Shown: piece after piece, positions 8,654 to 16,633 of the stretch
How positions within the stretch are numbered: position 1 is the first letter of the stretch
Layout: every line of letters begins with the position of its first letter
Source: JBICIG01 sp043101605
GTDB lineage: Bacteria > Planctomycetota > Phycisphaerae > Phycisphaerales > UBA1924
DNA length: 64,000 nt
Assembly (NCBI GenBank): GCA_043101605.1
Contig: JBICIG010000063.1
Coordinates: forward strand, 28,301-92,300
Direction of reading: 5' to 3'
Notes under the pieces: generated by a model
What the model was told of the DNA's origin: nothing
The model's input: only the letters and a program-made list of their open reading frames with translations
The model's database searches: none
Program-made: the position numbers and the translations under genes

Positions 8654-9478
8654 TCAGGGCTTGCGGGATTGGGCGATCGCTTCGGCGGCTTCGGAGAGGA
8701 GCGTGAGCCGACCGCCGTAGGTCCGGTGGAGGTTGTCGCGGTTGAAGACCTCGGCGACGGGCCCGGCGGCGACGACGCGCATGTTCAGCAGGATGACCTG
8801 GTCGAAGTACTCCGGGACGGTCTGCAGGTCGTGGTGGACGACGATGACGGTCTTGCCCGCGTCCTTGAGCTCGCGGAGGACGGCGACGATGGCGCGTTCG
8901 GTCGCCGCATCGACGCCGGCGAAGGGCTCGTCCATGAAGTAGAGATCGGCTTCCTGCGCCAGCGCGCGCGCCAGGAACACCCGCTGCTGCTGCCCGCCCG
9001 AGAGCTGGCTGATCTGGCGCGACGCGTAGTCGAGCATGCCGACGCGGTCGAGGCAGGCGCGGGCGGCATCCTTGTGAGCGCGCGAGACGGGGCGGCACCA
9101 GCCGATCTTCCGGTACCGCCCCATGCACACGACATCGAGCGCCGAAACAGGAAAATCCCAGTCGACGCTTTCCCGCTGGGGGACATACCCGATGCGGGCG
9201 CGCACGCGGCGGTAGGGCTCGCCCCAGAGCTCGACCTGACCCGACGCCATGGGAACCAGCCCGAGGCAGGCCTTGATGAGCGTGCTCTTGCCGGCGCCGT
9301 TGGGCCCGACGATGGCGATGAGCTGGTTGGGCGGCGCGTCGTAGTCGACATCCCAGAGCACGGGCTTGCGGTGGTACGCGACGGTCATGGCGTGGATCGA
9401 CAGCGGGCTGTCGGGCGAGTGCTCGGGGCGCTCGGCGAGAGAGGCGGCGCGGGACGCCGGGAAGGGGCGGGCGGTCAT
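8654..9478 (-). CDS. troB: Metal ABC transporter ATP-binding protein (TroB-like)
   Basis: 274 residues, the ATPase of the divalent-metal importer. Walker A is GPNGAGKST near residue 60. The signature is LSGGQQQRVFLARALA, Walker B is LYFMDEPFAGVD, and the switch His is in VIVVHHDLQTV. The conserved VPQRESVDWDFPVSALDVV block is typical of the Mn/Zn/Fe (ABC-3) subgroup. The ATG overlaps the TGA of troA (4 nt), so translation is coupled. It acts on the cytoplasmic side with the two permeases. Confidence 0.95.
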   Translation of the reverse strand: MTARPFPASRAASLAERPEHSPDSPLSIHAMTVAYHRKPVLWDVDYDAPPNQLIAIVGPNGAGKSTLIKACLGLVPMASGQVELWGEPYRRVRARIGYVPQRESVDWDFPVSALDVVCMGRYRKIGWCRPVSRAHKDAARACLDRVGMLDYASRQISQLSGGQQQRVFLARALAQEADLYFMDEPFAGVDAATERAIVAVLRELKDAGKTVIVVHHDLQTVPEYFDQVILLNMRVVAAGPVAEVFNRDNLHRTYGGRLTLLSEAAEAIAQSRKP

Positions 9479-10509
9479 GGCGCGAGCTTCCCGGCCATGC
9501 CCCGCTCGGGCGCTTCGCCCCCGAGCGCGCGCGCGATGGTCGTGACATTGTGATCGATCATGCCGAGGTAGGTTCCCTCGTAGGTGCCCTCGTCGCCCAT
9601 GGCGTCGGAGAAGAGGCTGCCGCCGATGGTGACGGCGTGCCCACGGGCGCGGGCGCCGTCGATCAGGGCCCGGATGTTGCGCTCGGAGACGGTCGATTCG
9701 ACGAAGACCGCGGGGATGTCTCGTTCGACAATGAGATCGACGAGGCGCTCGATGTCGCGGACGCCGGCTTCGGATTCGGTCGAGAGCCCCTGGATGCCGA
9801 CGACCTCGAAGCCGAAGCGACGCCCGAAGTAGTTGAACGCGTCGTGGGCGGTCACGAGGACGCGGCGGTTCTCGGGGACGGTCGCCAGCACGCGCCGGGC
9901 GTAGTCATCCAGGGCGCGGATCTCCTCGAGGTAACGCTCGGCGTTGATCGTGTAGTCGGCGCGGCGGTCGGGGTCGAACTCGCTCAGTTCGTCGCGCACC
10001 ACCTCGACGGCACGCGTCCACGCGGCGGGGTCCATCCAGACATGCGGGTCGTAGAGCCCCGCAAACTCCTCGGGCTCGAGCAGGTACTGCTCGTCGATCA
10101 GCTCGGTGACCGCCCGGACGCGCTTGCCCGCCGACGCGGCCCGGACGAGCGCATCGGTCATCTTCCCCTCGAGCAGCAAGCCGTTGTAGAAGACGACATC
10201 GGCATCGAGGAGGCGCTGCGAGTCGCTGCGGGTGGGCTTGTAGAGGTGCGGATCGATGCCCGGGCCCATGAGCCCGATGACGGCCGCGTCGTCGCCCGCG
10301 ACGCGCTGGGCGATGTCACGGACCATGCCGGTCGTGGCGACGATGGTGTAGGAGCCGTCGGCGTCGGGCGGCTCACCCGGGCCGCCGCAGCCGGCGAGCG
10401 CCACGAGCCCGCACGCCAGCGCGAGGCAGTTCCGGGCGGCGCGTCGGAACGAGAAGAGCCGACGGTCGCGGCCCGACGGTCTGGGGCTGGTGTCGTTGCT
10501 GCGGTTCAT
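9475..10509 (-). CDS. troA: Metal-binding lipoprotein of ABC importer (TroA/MntA-like)
   Basis: 344 residues. Basic N-terminus, hydrophobic segment and lipobox LVALAGC give a lipid-anchored cluster A-I substrate-binding protein. Candidate metal ligands are His in DPHLYKP, His in DPHVWMD, Glu in GLSTESE and Asp in GGSLFSDAMG. This His-His-Glu-Asp set is the one seen in Mn/Fe-type members such as PsaA. The His-rich loop common in ZnuA zinc proteins is absent. I therefore favour Mn(II) or Fe(II) over zinc. I chose the ATG at 10509: an ATG in frame at 10569 lies within the operator palindrome, and its product MLHFRRRG would spoil the signal peptide. First gene of the operon. Confidence 0.92.
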   Translation of the reverse strand: MNRSNDTSPRPSGRDRRLFSFRRAARNCLALACGLVALAGCGGPGEPPDADGSYTIVATTGMVRDIAQRVAGDDAAVIGLMGPGIDPHLYKPTRSDSQRLLDADVVFYNGLLLEGKMTDALVRAASAGKRVRAVTELIDEQYLLEPEEFAGLYDPHVWMDPAAWTRAVEVVRDELSEFDPDRRADYTINAERYLEEIRALDDYARRVLATVPENRRVLVTAHDAFNYFGRRFGFEVVGIQGLSTESEAGVRDIERLVDLIVERDIPAVFVESTVSERNIRALIDGARARGHAVTIGGSLFSDAMGDEGTYEGTYLGMIDHNVTTIARALGGEAPERGMAGKLAP

Positions 10510-10561
10510 GATGCGGGCTCCGGGACCGCCGACGGGCGCGCACCGGCCACGCCGGCGGAAA

Positions 10562-10577
10562 TGTAGCATAGGCTACA
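10562..10577. promoter_or_regulatory. Palindromic operator upstream of troABCD
   Basis: TGTAGC-ATAG-GCTACA is a perfect 6-bp inverted repeat with a 4-bp centre, 53 nt upstream of the troA start. On the minus strand it contains TATGCT, a plausible -10 box, so a bound repressor would cover the promoter. Its size and position suit a DtxR/MntR- or Fur-type metal regulator; which one is inference. Confidence 0.65.
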
Positions 10578-10636
10578 ATATCGCGTCGCGGCGGGGTGTC
10601 AAGGGATCCGGCGGGCGCGGGCTGACGAGGGGAGAC

Positions 10637-11914
10637 TCAGCGGCCGATGCCGCGCCGCTCGGGCACGACCCATTCCGAGGCCTCGACCCGCTGAGGGGTC
10701 CAGTCCAGCCCCAGCCCGCGGGCGAGCAGGCGGGCGACGGCTCGGTTCTCATGGACGCCGGTGAACCGGCCGGCACCCGGGCCCTTGGCGTAGATGGGCA
10801 CCCAGTGCGTGGTGTGGTTGCCGCTGAGCCAGAGCGTGTCGGCCCGGCCCGACTCGTAATCGCCCGAGTCGAGGCTCAGCCCGCCGGTGTCGTGGTCGGC
10901 GGTGAGCACGATGAGCGTGCCGGGGTGTTCCCGCTGAAAGGCGAGCGCGACGCGGAGGGCGGCATCGACCTCCTCGACGCCGGCGATGACGCGCGCGAGG
11001 TCGTTGGCGTGCCCGCCCGAGTCGGTCTCTTCCTGCTCGACGAAGAGGAAGAAGCCCTCCGGATCGCGGGCGAGGGTGGCCAGGGCGCGTTCGAGGGTGT
11101 CCGCGAGCGGCGGGCCGTAATTGTCGTCGAAGTTCGCGCGCGGGTCGGCCAGGGCGAGGACGGGCGTGCCCGCGTCGCTGGCGAGTTCATCGAGGATGGC
11201 CTCATCGCTGTCGAGCACGCGGTAGCCGGCACTGGCGGCGCGTTCGATGAACGCGGGGGCCTTTGGGCGGGTGCCTTCGGGGAGGTCGTCCTTGTCCAGC
11301 CCGAGTTCCTGGATGCTCGCCTTGCCGATGCCGCCGACGATCAGGTCGGGGCGCGTGTCGATGATCTCCTTGAAGATCTCGGCGTGGAGGCGACGCGAGG
11401 GAACATGGGACGCGAACGCCGCGGGCGAGGCGTCGGTCAGATCGGTGGTGGTGATGATGCCCGTCGCGAGCCCGGCGTCGCGGGCGGCTTCGAGAACGGT
11501 CGTCAGCGGCGTTCCTTGCGGGGTGATCGAGAGCGAGCCGTTGCGCACGCGGTGCCCGGTCGCGTACGCGGACGCCGACGCGGCCGAGTCGGTGACGGGG
11601 CCAGTCCGCGACGAGGTCTTGATGAGTCCGGTGACGGGCATGGACTCGATCGCGAGAGGTGCGTCGGCTTCGCGGAGGAGGTCGACGGAACTGAGCATCG
11701 CGACGCCCATGCCGTCGGCGAGGATGAAGATCACGCGCCGGGGGCCTTCGGGCTGACGGTCGCGGGTCCGATCGGCCCGATCCGTTCGGTCGGTTCGCTC
11801 GGCCCGCTCGGGCTGGACCGCCCACGCGGGCGCCAGCAGCGCCGAGCACGCCAGCAACGGCAGCATCCAGCGGGACAGCCGGAACGAGCGTGCGCCGTGG
11901 GCGGGGCGGTTCAT
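10637..11914 (-). CDS. Alkaline phosphatase (PhoA-type), exported
   Basis: 425 residues; a zinc/magnesium phosphomonoesterase outside the cytoplasm. The signal peptide SRWMLPLLACSALLAPAWA is followed by a linker rich in Arg/Thr/Asp (ERTDRTDRADRTRDR). Active-site blocks: FILADGMG (metal Asp), VTDSAASASAYATG (nucleophile Ser), HVPSRR (phosphate Arg), FVEQEETDSGGHAND, LTADHDTG and GNHTTHWVPIYA (metal ligands). All key residues are present. The start is the ATG at 11914, preceded by AGAGGAG at about 9 nt. An ATG 57 nt earlier lacks this and is not used. No Pho box recognised. Confidence 0.92.
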   Translation of the reverse strand: MNRPAHGARSFRLSRWMLPLLACSALLAPAWAVQPERAERTDRTDRADRTRDRQPEGPRRVIFILADGMGVAMLSSVDLLREADAPLAIESMPVTGLIKTSSRTGPVTDSAASASAYATGHRVRNGSLSITPQGTPLTTVLEAARDAGLATGIITTTDLTDASPAAFASHVPSRRLHAEIFKEIIDTRPDLIVGGIGKASIQELGLDKDDLPEGTRPKAPAFIERAASAGYRVLDSDEAILDELASDAGTPVLALADPRANFDDNYGPPLADTLERALATLARDPEGFFLFVEQEETDSGGHANDLARVIAGVEEVDAALRVALAFQREHPGTLIVLTADHDTGGLSLDSGDYESGRADTLWLSGNHTTHWVPIYAKGPGAGRFTGVHENRAVARLLARGLGLDWTPQRVEASEWVVPERRGIGR

Positions 11915-12146
11915 GCAGGGAACTCCTCTTGAGGATGCAACGGCGATGCTAGGGCCCAGCGGGGTCGGCATCGGTCAAGGGGGCGCAAAGGTCCGATCAC
12001 GCGGGGTGTCGCCCGGACGCGACGCGCCGGGCGCGGGCGTGGTGTGGGAGCAACGCGCCGAGGGTGTTTGCCGGGCCGGGACCGCCGCGTGGCGGGCGTG
12101 AGCCGGGTTCGCCGGGCTCGGCGCGCCCGTTGCACCTGGACCCGGC

Positions 12147-12536
12147 ATGCGCTCTCTTCCCCGCACAACGGGCCCGTTCGGGCGGGCGGCACGGCTCGCG
12201 ACGCTCGCGGCTCTGGGCGGGCTGCTCGCCGCGTGCCGGTCGGAGCCGAATCCGCTGGTGTTCGACGCCGCCCCGCGGTGGGAGACCGTCTTCCCGGGCG
12301 AGTCGAGCGCGGCCCTGGTGGGTCGGAGCGATGGCGAGGGCTGGTGGACTCACCGACGCGACGAGGTGCTGATCGGGGATGCGGGGCGGCTGCCGACGGC
12401 CCTGACCCGCTCGAACGAACCCCTGCCCGATCTAAGCCGGGCACGGTACCTGTATGTGCCGCGGTCGCCCGAGCAGATGCTGTTCTTCCCCCCCACTGAG
12501 CGGCGTTCCCCCGGGTCGTACTACCGCTGGCGCTGA
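12147..12536 (+). CDS. Small lipoprotein, unknown function
   Basis: 129 residues with a basic N-terminus, hydrophobic stretch LATLAALGGLLAAC and Cys at ~31, a clear lipobox. The mature part is hydrophilic and contains RYLYVPRSPEQMLFFPPTE and a Tyr/Arg-rich end. No domain recognised. Diverges from the alkaline phosphatase and is followed by a strong 12-bp hairpin shared with the convergent fibro-slime gene. The hydrophobic leader and ordinary codon use support it as a real gene. Confidence 0.75.
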   Translation: MRSLPRTTGPFGRAARLATLAALGGLLAACRSEPNPLVFDAAPRWETVFPGESSAALVGRSDGEGWWTHRRDEVLIGDAGRLPTALTRSNEPLPDLSRARYLYVPRSPEQMLFFPPTERRSPGSYYRWR

Positions 12537-12620
12537 GCCACTTGTCGAGAGAGAAGAGATAGTCAGAGGGAGAGAGCCGGGCCCGGGCGCGTGTTCGCCC
12601 GGCGTTGCGGCGCGCAAAGA

Positions 12621-12650
12621 GAAGGCCCCGGCACGCACGCCGGGGCCTTC
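12621..12650. terminator. Bidirectional hairpin terminator
   Basis: Perfect 12-bp stem GAAGGCCCCGGC / GCCGGGGCCTTC with loop ACGCAC, lying between the 3' ends of the plus-strand lipoprotein and the minus-strand fibro-slime gene. There is no long T-run. Confidence 0.75.
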
Positions 12651-12705
12651 GGGCGGATCCGCGCTCCGAGTCGGAGAAGCGCAGATCGCGGGCGGGTGGG
12701 TGGAA

Positions 12706-13602
12706 TCAATCGTAAAGGGCGGTGGTGGCGGGCATGCTCACGGTGCGGAGGTTGAGGGTGGTCTCGATGCGGAAGTTGGACTGGGTGACATGCCGCTCGG
12801 CGAAGAAGAACTTGAGCTCGTAGCTCCGGCCGTTCTCGAGCCACTCGAGGCGGTCGAGGTTGATGGTCTGGTTGACCGCGGCGTGCACGCCGCCGATGTC
12901 GATGACGCACTTGCCGTCGATGAAGACCCAGACATCGTCGTCGCCGGTGAAGGTGAAGACCTGTCCGGTGCCCTCCTTGTAGATGAACTCGGTCTGGAGC
13001 TCGTAGGTGAAGTGGAAGTTCTTGCCGTAGCTCGCATAGTTGCCGTAGAGCTCGTTGTCGATCGGGAAGAACCCGCCGCGGCTCTGGTAGAGCGAGTCGT
13101 TCTTGTCGTCGAAGACATAGACATTGCTGTCGGCGGCGCGGGTGAGGGTGATCGAGACGGGCTTGGAGATGTTCACGCCCGGGACATCGCGGAACCACTG
13201 CGAGAAGTTGGACGCGGTGGTGAGCGCGCCGCCCTGGCTCGACTGGGTCGAGCCCGAGGAGTCGCTCTCCTGCATGGGCAGGTGGTCGCGCGGGGGCATG
13301 ATCTTGCGGTTCTGGCTGTCGCGCCAGTCGCCGGTGAGCTTGTACCCCGTCGAGGCGAACACGGGCTTGCCCTCGGCGTCGAGGCTGTCGGCGACCATGT
13401 AGACATAGTGCCCGAAGCCGGCGGTCGGCTTGCGCTGGAAGTCCGGGTGCGAGTCCTGGAAGTCGCGCACGGTGCCGGTGAGCGTGATCGACTGGGGCAG
13501 ATCGTCGCCCCCGCCGAAACTGGTGGTGGTCTGGGCGTGGGAAACGGTGGCCGCGGCGCAGAGCATGCCGGCCGCGAGCTTGAGTGCCTTGGTTGCGTTC
13601 AT
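12706..13602 (-). CDS. Secreted fibro-slime domain protein
   Basis: 298 residues with signal peptide LKLAAGMLCAAATVSHA. The mature protein starts with ITLTGTVRDFQDSHPDFQ, the classic opening of fibro-slime domains. It then shows FSQWFRDVPGVN, FFPIDNELYGN, FHFTYELQTEFIYKEG and FTGDDDVWVFIDGKCVIDIG, ending in LDRLEWLENGRSYELKFFFAERH. This domain family is related to PA14 lectin-like folds and occurs on extracellular proteins in slime moulds and bacteria. A sugar- or matrix-binding role is inference. The ATG at 13602 has a GAGGAGGAG Shine-Dalgarno. Monocistronic, ended by the hairpin at 12621. Confidence 0.9.
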   Translation of the reverse strand: MNATKALKLAAGMLCAAATVSHAQTTTSFGGGDDLPQSITLTGTVRDFQDSHPDFQRKPTAGFGHYVYMVADSLDAEGKPVFASTGYKLTGDWRDSQNRKIMPPRDHLPMQESDSSGSTQSSQGGALTTASNFSQWFRDVPGVNISKPVSITLTRAADSNVYVFDDKNDSLYQSRGGFFPIDNELYGNYASYGKNFHFTYELQTEFIYKEGTGQVFTFTGDDDVWVFIDGKCVIDIGGVHAAVNQTINLDRLEWLENGRSYELKFFFAERHVTQSNFRIETTLNLRTVSMPATTALYD

Positions 13603-13943
13603 CAGTCAGCTCCTCCTCGGTTCCGGCGTGGCCCATCCCGCGTCCGACGCCGGGAGCCGGGCGACGAGCCCGACCCGCGACTGAACGGTGCCAATCGCCC
13701 GGCGAAGAAACCACCCGCGGCAACTCCAATCCTCCGCGTCGGGTGAGGTTTCCGCCGACCGGGCGATCCGTTCGGATCGTGCGGGCTGGATGGGTGATGC
13801 CGATCGGGGAGCCCGATCCACAGCCGCGCCCCAATCGACAGCCCGGGAGAGCTTCCGCGGCGGGGGCACGGGCGGGCGGATACCTTGCCCACGCAACGCC
13901 GGACGCGGCGAGCGAGCGCAACGGATTGGCGCGGGAGGAACGC
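13603..13943. other. Divergent intergenic region
   Basis: 341 bases without a gene, between the fibro-slime gene (minus) and murA (plus). The only signals I see are the two ribosome-binding sites at its edges and a possible -10 TACCTT near 13881 for murA. Confidence 0.4.
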
Positions 13944-15305
13944 ATGGATGTGTTCGAGATCGAGGGTGGTCGGCGTCTGGAGGGGAAGGTCCGGATCAAC
14001 GGCGCCAAGAACGCGGCGCTCCCGCAGATGGCCGCGGCGCTGCTGACCGACGAGCCGCTGCGCCTGCTGGATGTCCCGGACCTGGCCGACATCCGCAGCA
14101 TGAAGAAGCTGCTGGGCGAACTCGGGTGCCAGTCGCTGGGCGGGGGCTCGGGCGACGAGGGCACCCTGACGCTGCATGTGCAGGACGCGTCCGAGAGCCA
14201 CGCACGCTACGAGATCGTGCGCACGATGCGCGCGAGCATCTGCGTGCTCGGGCCGATGCTCGCCCGGCGGGGGTCGGCCCGCGTCTCGATGCCCGGGGGA
14301 TGCACCATCGGCGACCGCCCGGTCGACCTGCACATCCGCGGGCTGCGGGCGCTGGGAGCCGACATCCGGCTCGAGAACGGCGACATCGTCGCGCGCACGC
14401 CCGGCGGGCGGCTGCGCGGCGCGCGGATCTTCCTGGGCGGGGCGTTCGGGTCGACGGTGCTGGGGACCGCCAATGTCATGAGCGCCGCGACACTGGCCGA
14501 GGGAACCACGATCATCGAGTCGGCCGCGTGCGAGCCCGAGGTCGTCGACCTGGCGAACCTGCTCGTCGCGATGGGCGCGCGGATCGAGGGTGCGGGCAGC
14601 CCGCGGGTGACGATCCACGGCGTCGAGTCGCTGGGGGGGACGACCCACCGCGTCATCGCCGACCGCATCGAGGCGGGCACCTTCATGTGCGCCTCGGCGA
14701 TCACCAACGGGGATGTGACGATCGAGAACTGCCCGCTGGATGCGATGATGGCGGTGACCGACCGGCTCGAAGCGGTCGGGGTGCATGTGGGCGTGCTCGA
14801 CGATGCCGACCCGATGCGCGCGACCTGCCGGGTCACGAGCACGCGGATCCTCCAGCCCGTCGAGGTGACGACCCAGCCCCACCCGGGCTTCCCGACGGAC
14901 CTGCAGGCGCAGCTGATGGCGCTGCTGTGCCTGGCCGAGGGGAACTCGGTGGTGACCGAGAAGATCTTCCCCGAGCGGTTCATGCATGTCGCCGAGTTGG
15001 CCCGGATGGGCGCGCGCCTGCACCGCCAGGGCGCGACGGTGGTGGTGTCGGGGGCGCGAAGGCTCATCGGGGCCCCGGTGATGGCGAGCGATCTCCGCGC
15101 CAGCGCGGGGCTGGTGATCGCCGGGCTGGCGGCGGAGGGATCGACGATCGTCAACCGGGTCTACCACATCGACCGCGGGTACGAGCAGATCGAGCAGCGT
15201 CTGGCGGCACTCGGGGCGATCATCCGCCGACGCGCCTCCGAAGAGCAGCCCGAAGCCCCGATCGTGCATGTCCGAGCCGGCGCGGGGGCCCGGGCGGCGG
15301 GTTGA
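13944..15305 (+). CDS. murA: UDP-N-acetylglucosamine 1-carboxyvinyltransferase MurA
   Basis: 453 residues. MurA transfers enolpyruvate from PEP to UDP-GlcNAc, the first committed step of peptidoglycan synthesis, in the cytoplasm. Lys22-Asn23 (GAKNAALP) and catalytic Cys120 (MPGGCTIGDRPVDLHIRG) are present, so the fosfomycin-sensitive Cys form is expected. Other family blocks are GTANVMSAATLAEG, NHIDRG-like YHIDRGYEQIEQRL and HPGFPTDLQAQLMALL. The start is the ATG at 13944 with GGGAGGA 6-12 nt upstream; in-frame codons before it are not conserved. It is somewhat longer than the usual ~420 residues. It supports the presence of peptidoglycan in this planctomycete-like organism. Confidence 0.97.
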   Translation: MDVFEIEGGRRLEGKVRINGAKNAALPQMAAALLTDEPLRLLDVPDLADIRSMKKLLGELGCQSLGGGSGDEGTLTLHVQDASESHARYEIVRTMRASICVLGPMLARRGSARVSMPGGCTIGDRPVDLHIRGLRALGADIRLENGDIVARTPGGRLRGARIFLGGAFGSTVLGTANVMSAATLAEGTTIIESAACEPEVVDLANLLVAMGARIEGAGSPRVTIHGVESLGGTTHRVIADRIEAGTFMCASAITNGDVTIENCPLDAMMAVTDRLEAVGVHVGVLDDADPMRATCRVTSTRILQPVEVTTQPHPGFPTDLQAQLMALLCLAEGNSVVTEKIFPERFMHVAELARMGARLHRQGATVVVSGARRLIGAPVMASDLRASAGLVIAGLAAEGSTIVNRVYHIDRGYEQIEQRLAALGAIIRRRASEEQPEAPIVHVRAGAGARAAG

Positions 15306-15369
15306 GGCGGATGGCGCGAGACTGGCAGGGAGGGACCGGGCGTGATCGCCGGGGACCGCGGGGCGGGGC

Positions 15370-15639
15370 TCAGTCCTCGTCGAAGCCCGAGGCGACGAGC
15401 TTGCGCAGGGCGGCCGAGCAGGGCTCGGCGTCCTCGCCCTCGCAGACGATCTCGATCTCGGTGCCCTGGGTGGCGGCGAGCATCATCATCTGCATGATCG
15501 ACTTGCCGTCGACCTCCTGATCGCCCTTGCGGACGAGAACGGCCGAGCGGTACTCGCCGGCGAGGTCGACGAACGACATCGCCGGCCGCGCGTGCAGCCC
15601 GAGCCGATTGACGATCTTGGCTTTGATCGCGATGCGCAC
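15370..15639 (-). CDS. ptsH: Phosphocarrier protein HPr
   Basis: 89 residues. Small PTS phosphocarrier: His16 in NRLGLHARPA is the EI-dependent phosphorylation site, and Ser47 in GKSIMQMMML corresponds to the regulatory serine (Ser46) used by HPr kinase. It starts at a GTG. It follows ptsN and hpf on the same strand. No sugar-specific EIIB/C is nearby, so this resembles a regulatory (nitrogen-type) PTS rather than a sugar uptake system. Enzyme I and HPr kinase are not in the window. Confidence 0.95.
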   Translation of the reverse strand: MRIAIKAKIVNRLGLHARPAMSFVDLAGEYRSAVLVRKGDQEVDGKSIMQMMMLAATQGTEIEIVCEGEDAEPCSAALRKLVASGFDED

Positions 15640-15713
15640 GCCGATGGATCCGGCCCCCGGTCGAACAGCCCGCGTCTCGCTCGCGGGGGCGGGCGGGCGA
15701 GTGCAGGGAGGAA

Positions 15714-16190
15714 TCAGGCGGAGAACTGCTGGGCGTCGGCCTCGTCGAGCAGGGTGAGGACATCCTCGCGGGTGCTCGCCTGGCGGAGGAACCTGCGAAA
15801 GGTGTCCTTGCTGAGGTTCTTGAAGATGACCTCCATCGCCTGGAGGTGCTCCTCGGGTTTGTCGGCCGGGCTGAGCAGGAGGAAGACGGAGTAGACGGGT
15901 TGCTTGTCGAGGGCGTTGAAGTCGACGCCCCCCTTGCTGAGCCCGATCGCCGCGGCCATCCGCTGGGTCGAAGAGTGCTTGACATGGGGAACGGCGACGC
16001 CCTTGCCGAAGCCGGTCGAGCCTTTCTGCTCGCGCTCCAGGACGCTGGCGAGCAGTTCGTCGCGCAGGGCCCGGTCGATCGTCCCCGCCGACGCGAGGGC
16101 GTCGAGCAGTTCGGCGATGACCTCGTCGCGCGACGAGGACCCCAGGTCGGTGATGATGGCGTCGGGAACGACGAGGTCGGCGAGTTTCAT
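15714..16190 (-). CDS. ptsN: PTS IIA-type regulatory protein (PtsN/EIIA-Ntr)
   Basis: 158 residues with the mannitol/fructose EIIA fold. The phosphoryl-accepting His69 lies in GFGKGVAVPHVKH. The rest includes the family segments MAAAIGLSKGGVDFNALD and VFLLLSPADKPEEHLQAM. It has no attached EIIB/C, as expected for the regulatory EIIA-Ntr branch that controls metabolism or potassium transport in other bacteria. Lies between hpf (upstream) and ptsH (downstream), with gaps of 60-75 nt. Confidence 0.93.
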   Translation of the reverse strand: MKLADLVVPDAIITDLGSSSRDEVIAELLDALASAGTIDRALRDELLASVLEREQKGSTGFGKGVAVPHVKHSSTQRMAAAIGLSKGGVDFNALDKQPVYSVFLLLSPADKPEEHLQAMEVIFKNLSKDTFRRFLRQASTREDVLTLLDEADAQQFSA

Positions 16191-16252
16191 CGGCGGTTCG
16201 GCTCCGGATACACGCCGCCCTGGAACGGGCGGGCCCTCTGCGGGAACGGTCG

Positions 16253-16564
16253 TCAGGATCGCTTGCTCTCGCGGAGCTTCTCCTTGAAGTCGGTCAGCTG
16301 GCGGGTGGACTTGGCGACCGCCGCGTCGATGGCCTTATAGATGTCCTCGTCCTGGGCCTTGGCGACGAAGTCGTCGTGCTTGACCACCGCGATCACGAAC
16401 TCGACATCGTACGAGCCGGTCTGGTGGTGCGTGTCGGCGGTCAGGTGGATGGTGATCTCCTGGACGCCATCGAAGAACTTGACGAGCTTGGCGGCTTTCT
16501 GCTCGGCGTACTCCCGGATCGGATCGGTCACCTCCATGTGCTTTCCGACCACATCGATCCTCAT
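16253..16564 (-). CDS. hpf: Ribosome hibernation-promoting factor HPF/RaiA
   Basis: 103 residues, short-form HPF. Begins MRIDVVGKHMEVTDPIREYA and contains VQEITIHLTADTHHQTGSYDV and EDIYKAIDAAVAKSTRQL, the family's basic beta-alpha-beta pattern. It binds the 30S decoding region and silences ribosomes in stationary phase in other bacteria. ATG at 16564 with GGGAGG upstream. A TATGAT -10 box lies at 16606-16601. The hpf-ptsN-ptsH order echoes the rpoN-hpf-ptsN cluster of proteobacteria, though rpoN is absent here. Confidence 0.95.
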   Translation of the reverse strand: MRIDVVGKHMEVTDPIREYAEQKAAKLVKFFDGVQEITIHLTADTHHQTGSYDVEFVIAVVKHDDFVAKAQDEDIYKAIDAAVAKSTRQLTDFKEKLRESKRS

Positions 16565-16600
16565 CGCGGTGCCTCCCGTGCCCGGTGTGCGGTTCAGCCG

Positions 16601-16606
16601 ATCATA
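16601..16606 (-). promoter_or_regulatory. Candidate -10 box for hpf-ptsN-ptsH
   Basis: TATGAT on the minus strand (16606-16601), about 37 nt before the hpf ATG, which has its own Shine-Dalgarno. No matching -35 hexamer recognised. Confidence 0.45.
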
Positions 16607-16633
16607 GCCGGAATGGGCGGTGGGTCGCGGGGT

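Noticed and set aside
10510..10569. Earlier ATG for the metal-binding lipoprotein
   Set aside because: That ATG lies in the operator palindrome/-10 box and its residues would precede and disrupt the lipoprotein signal.
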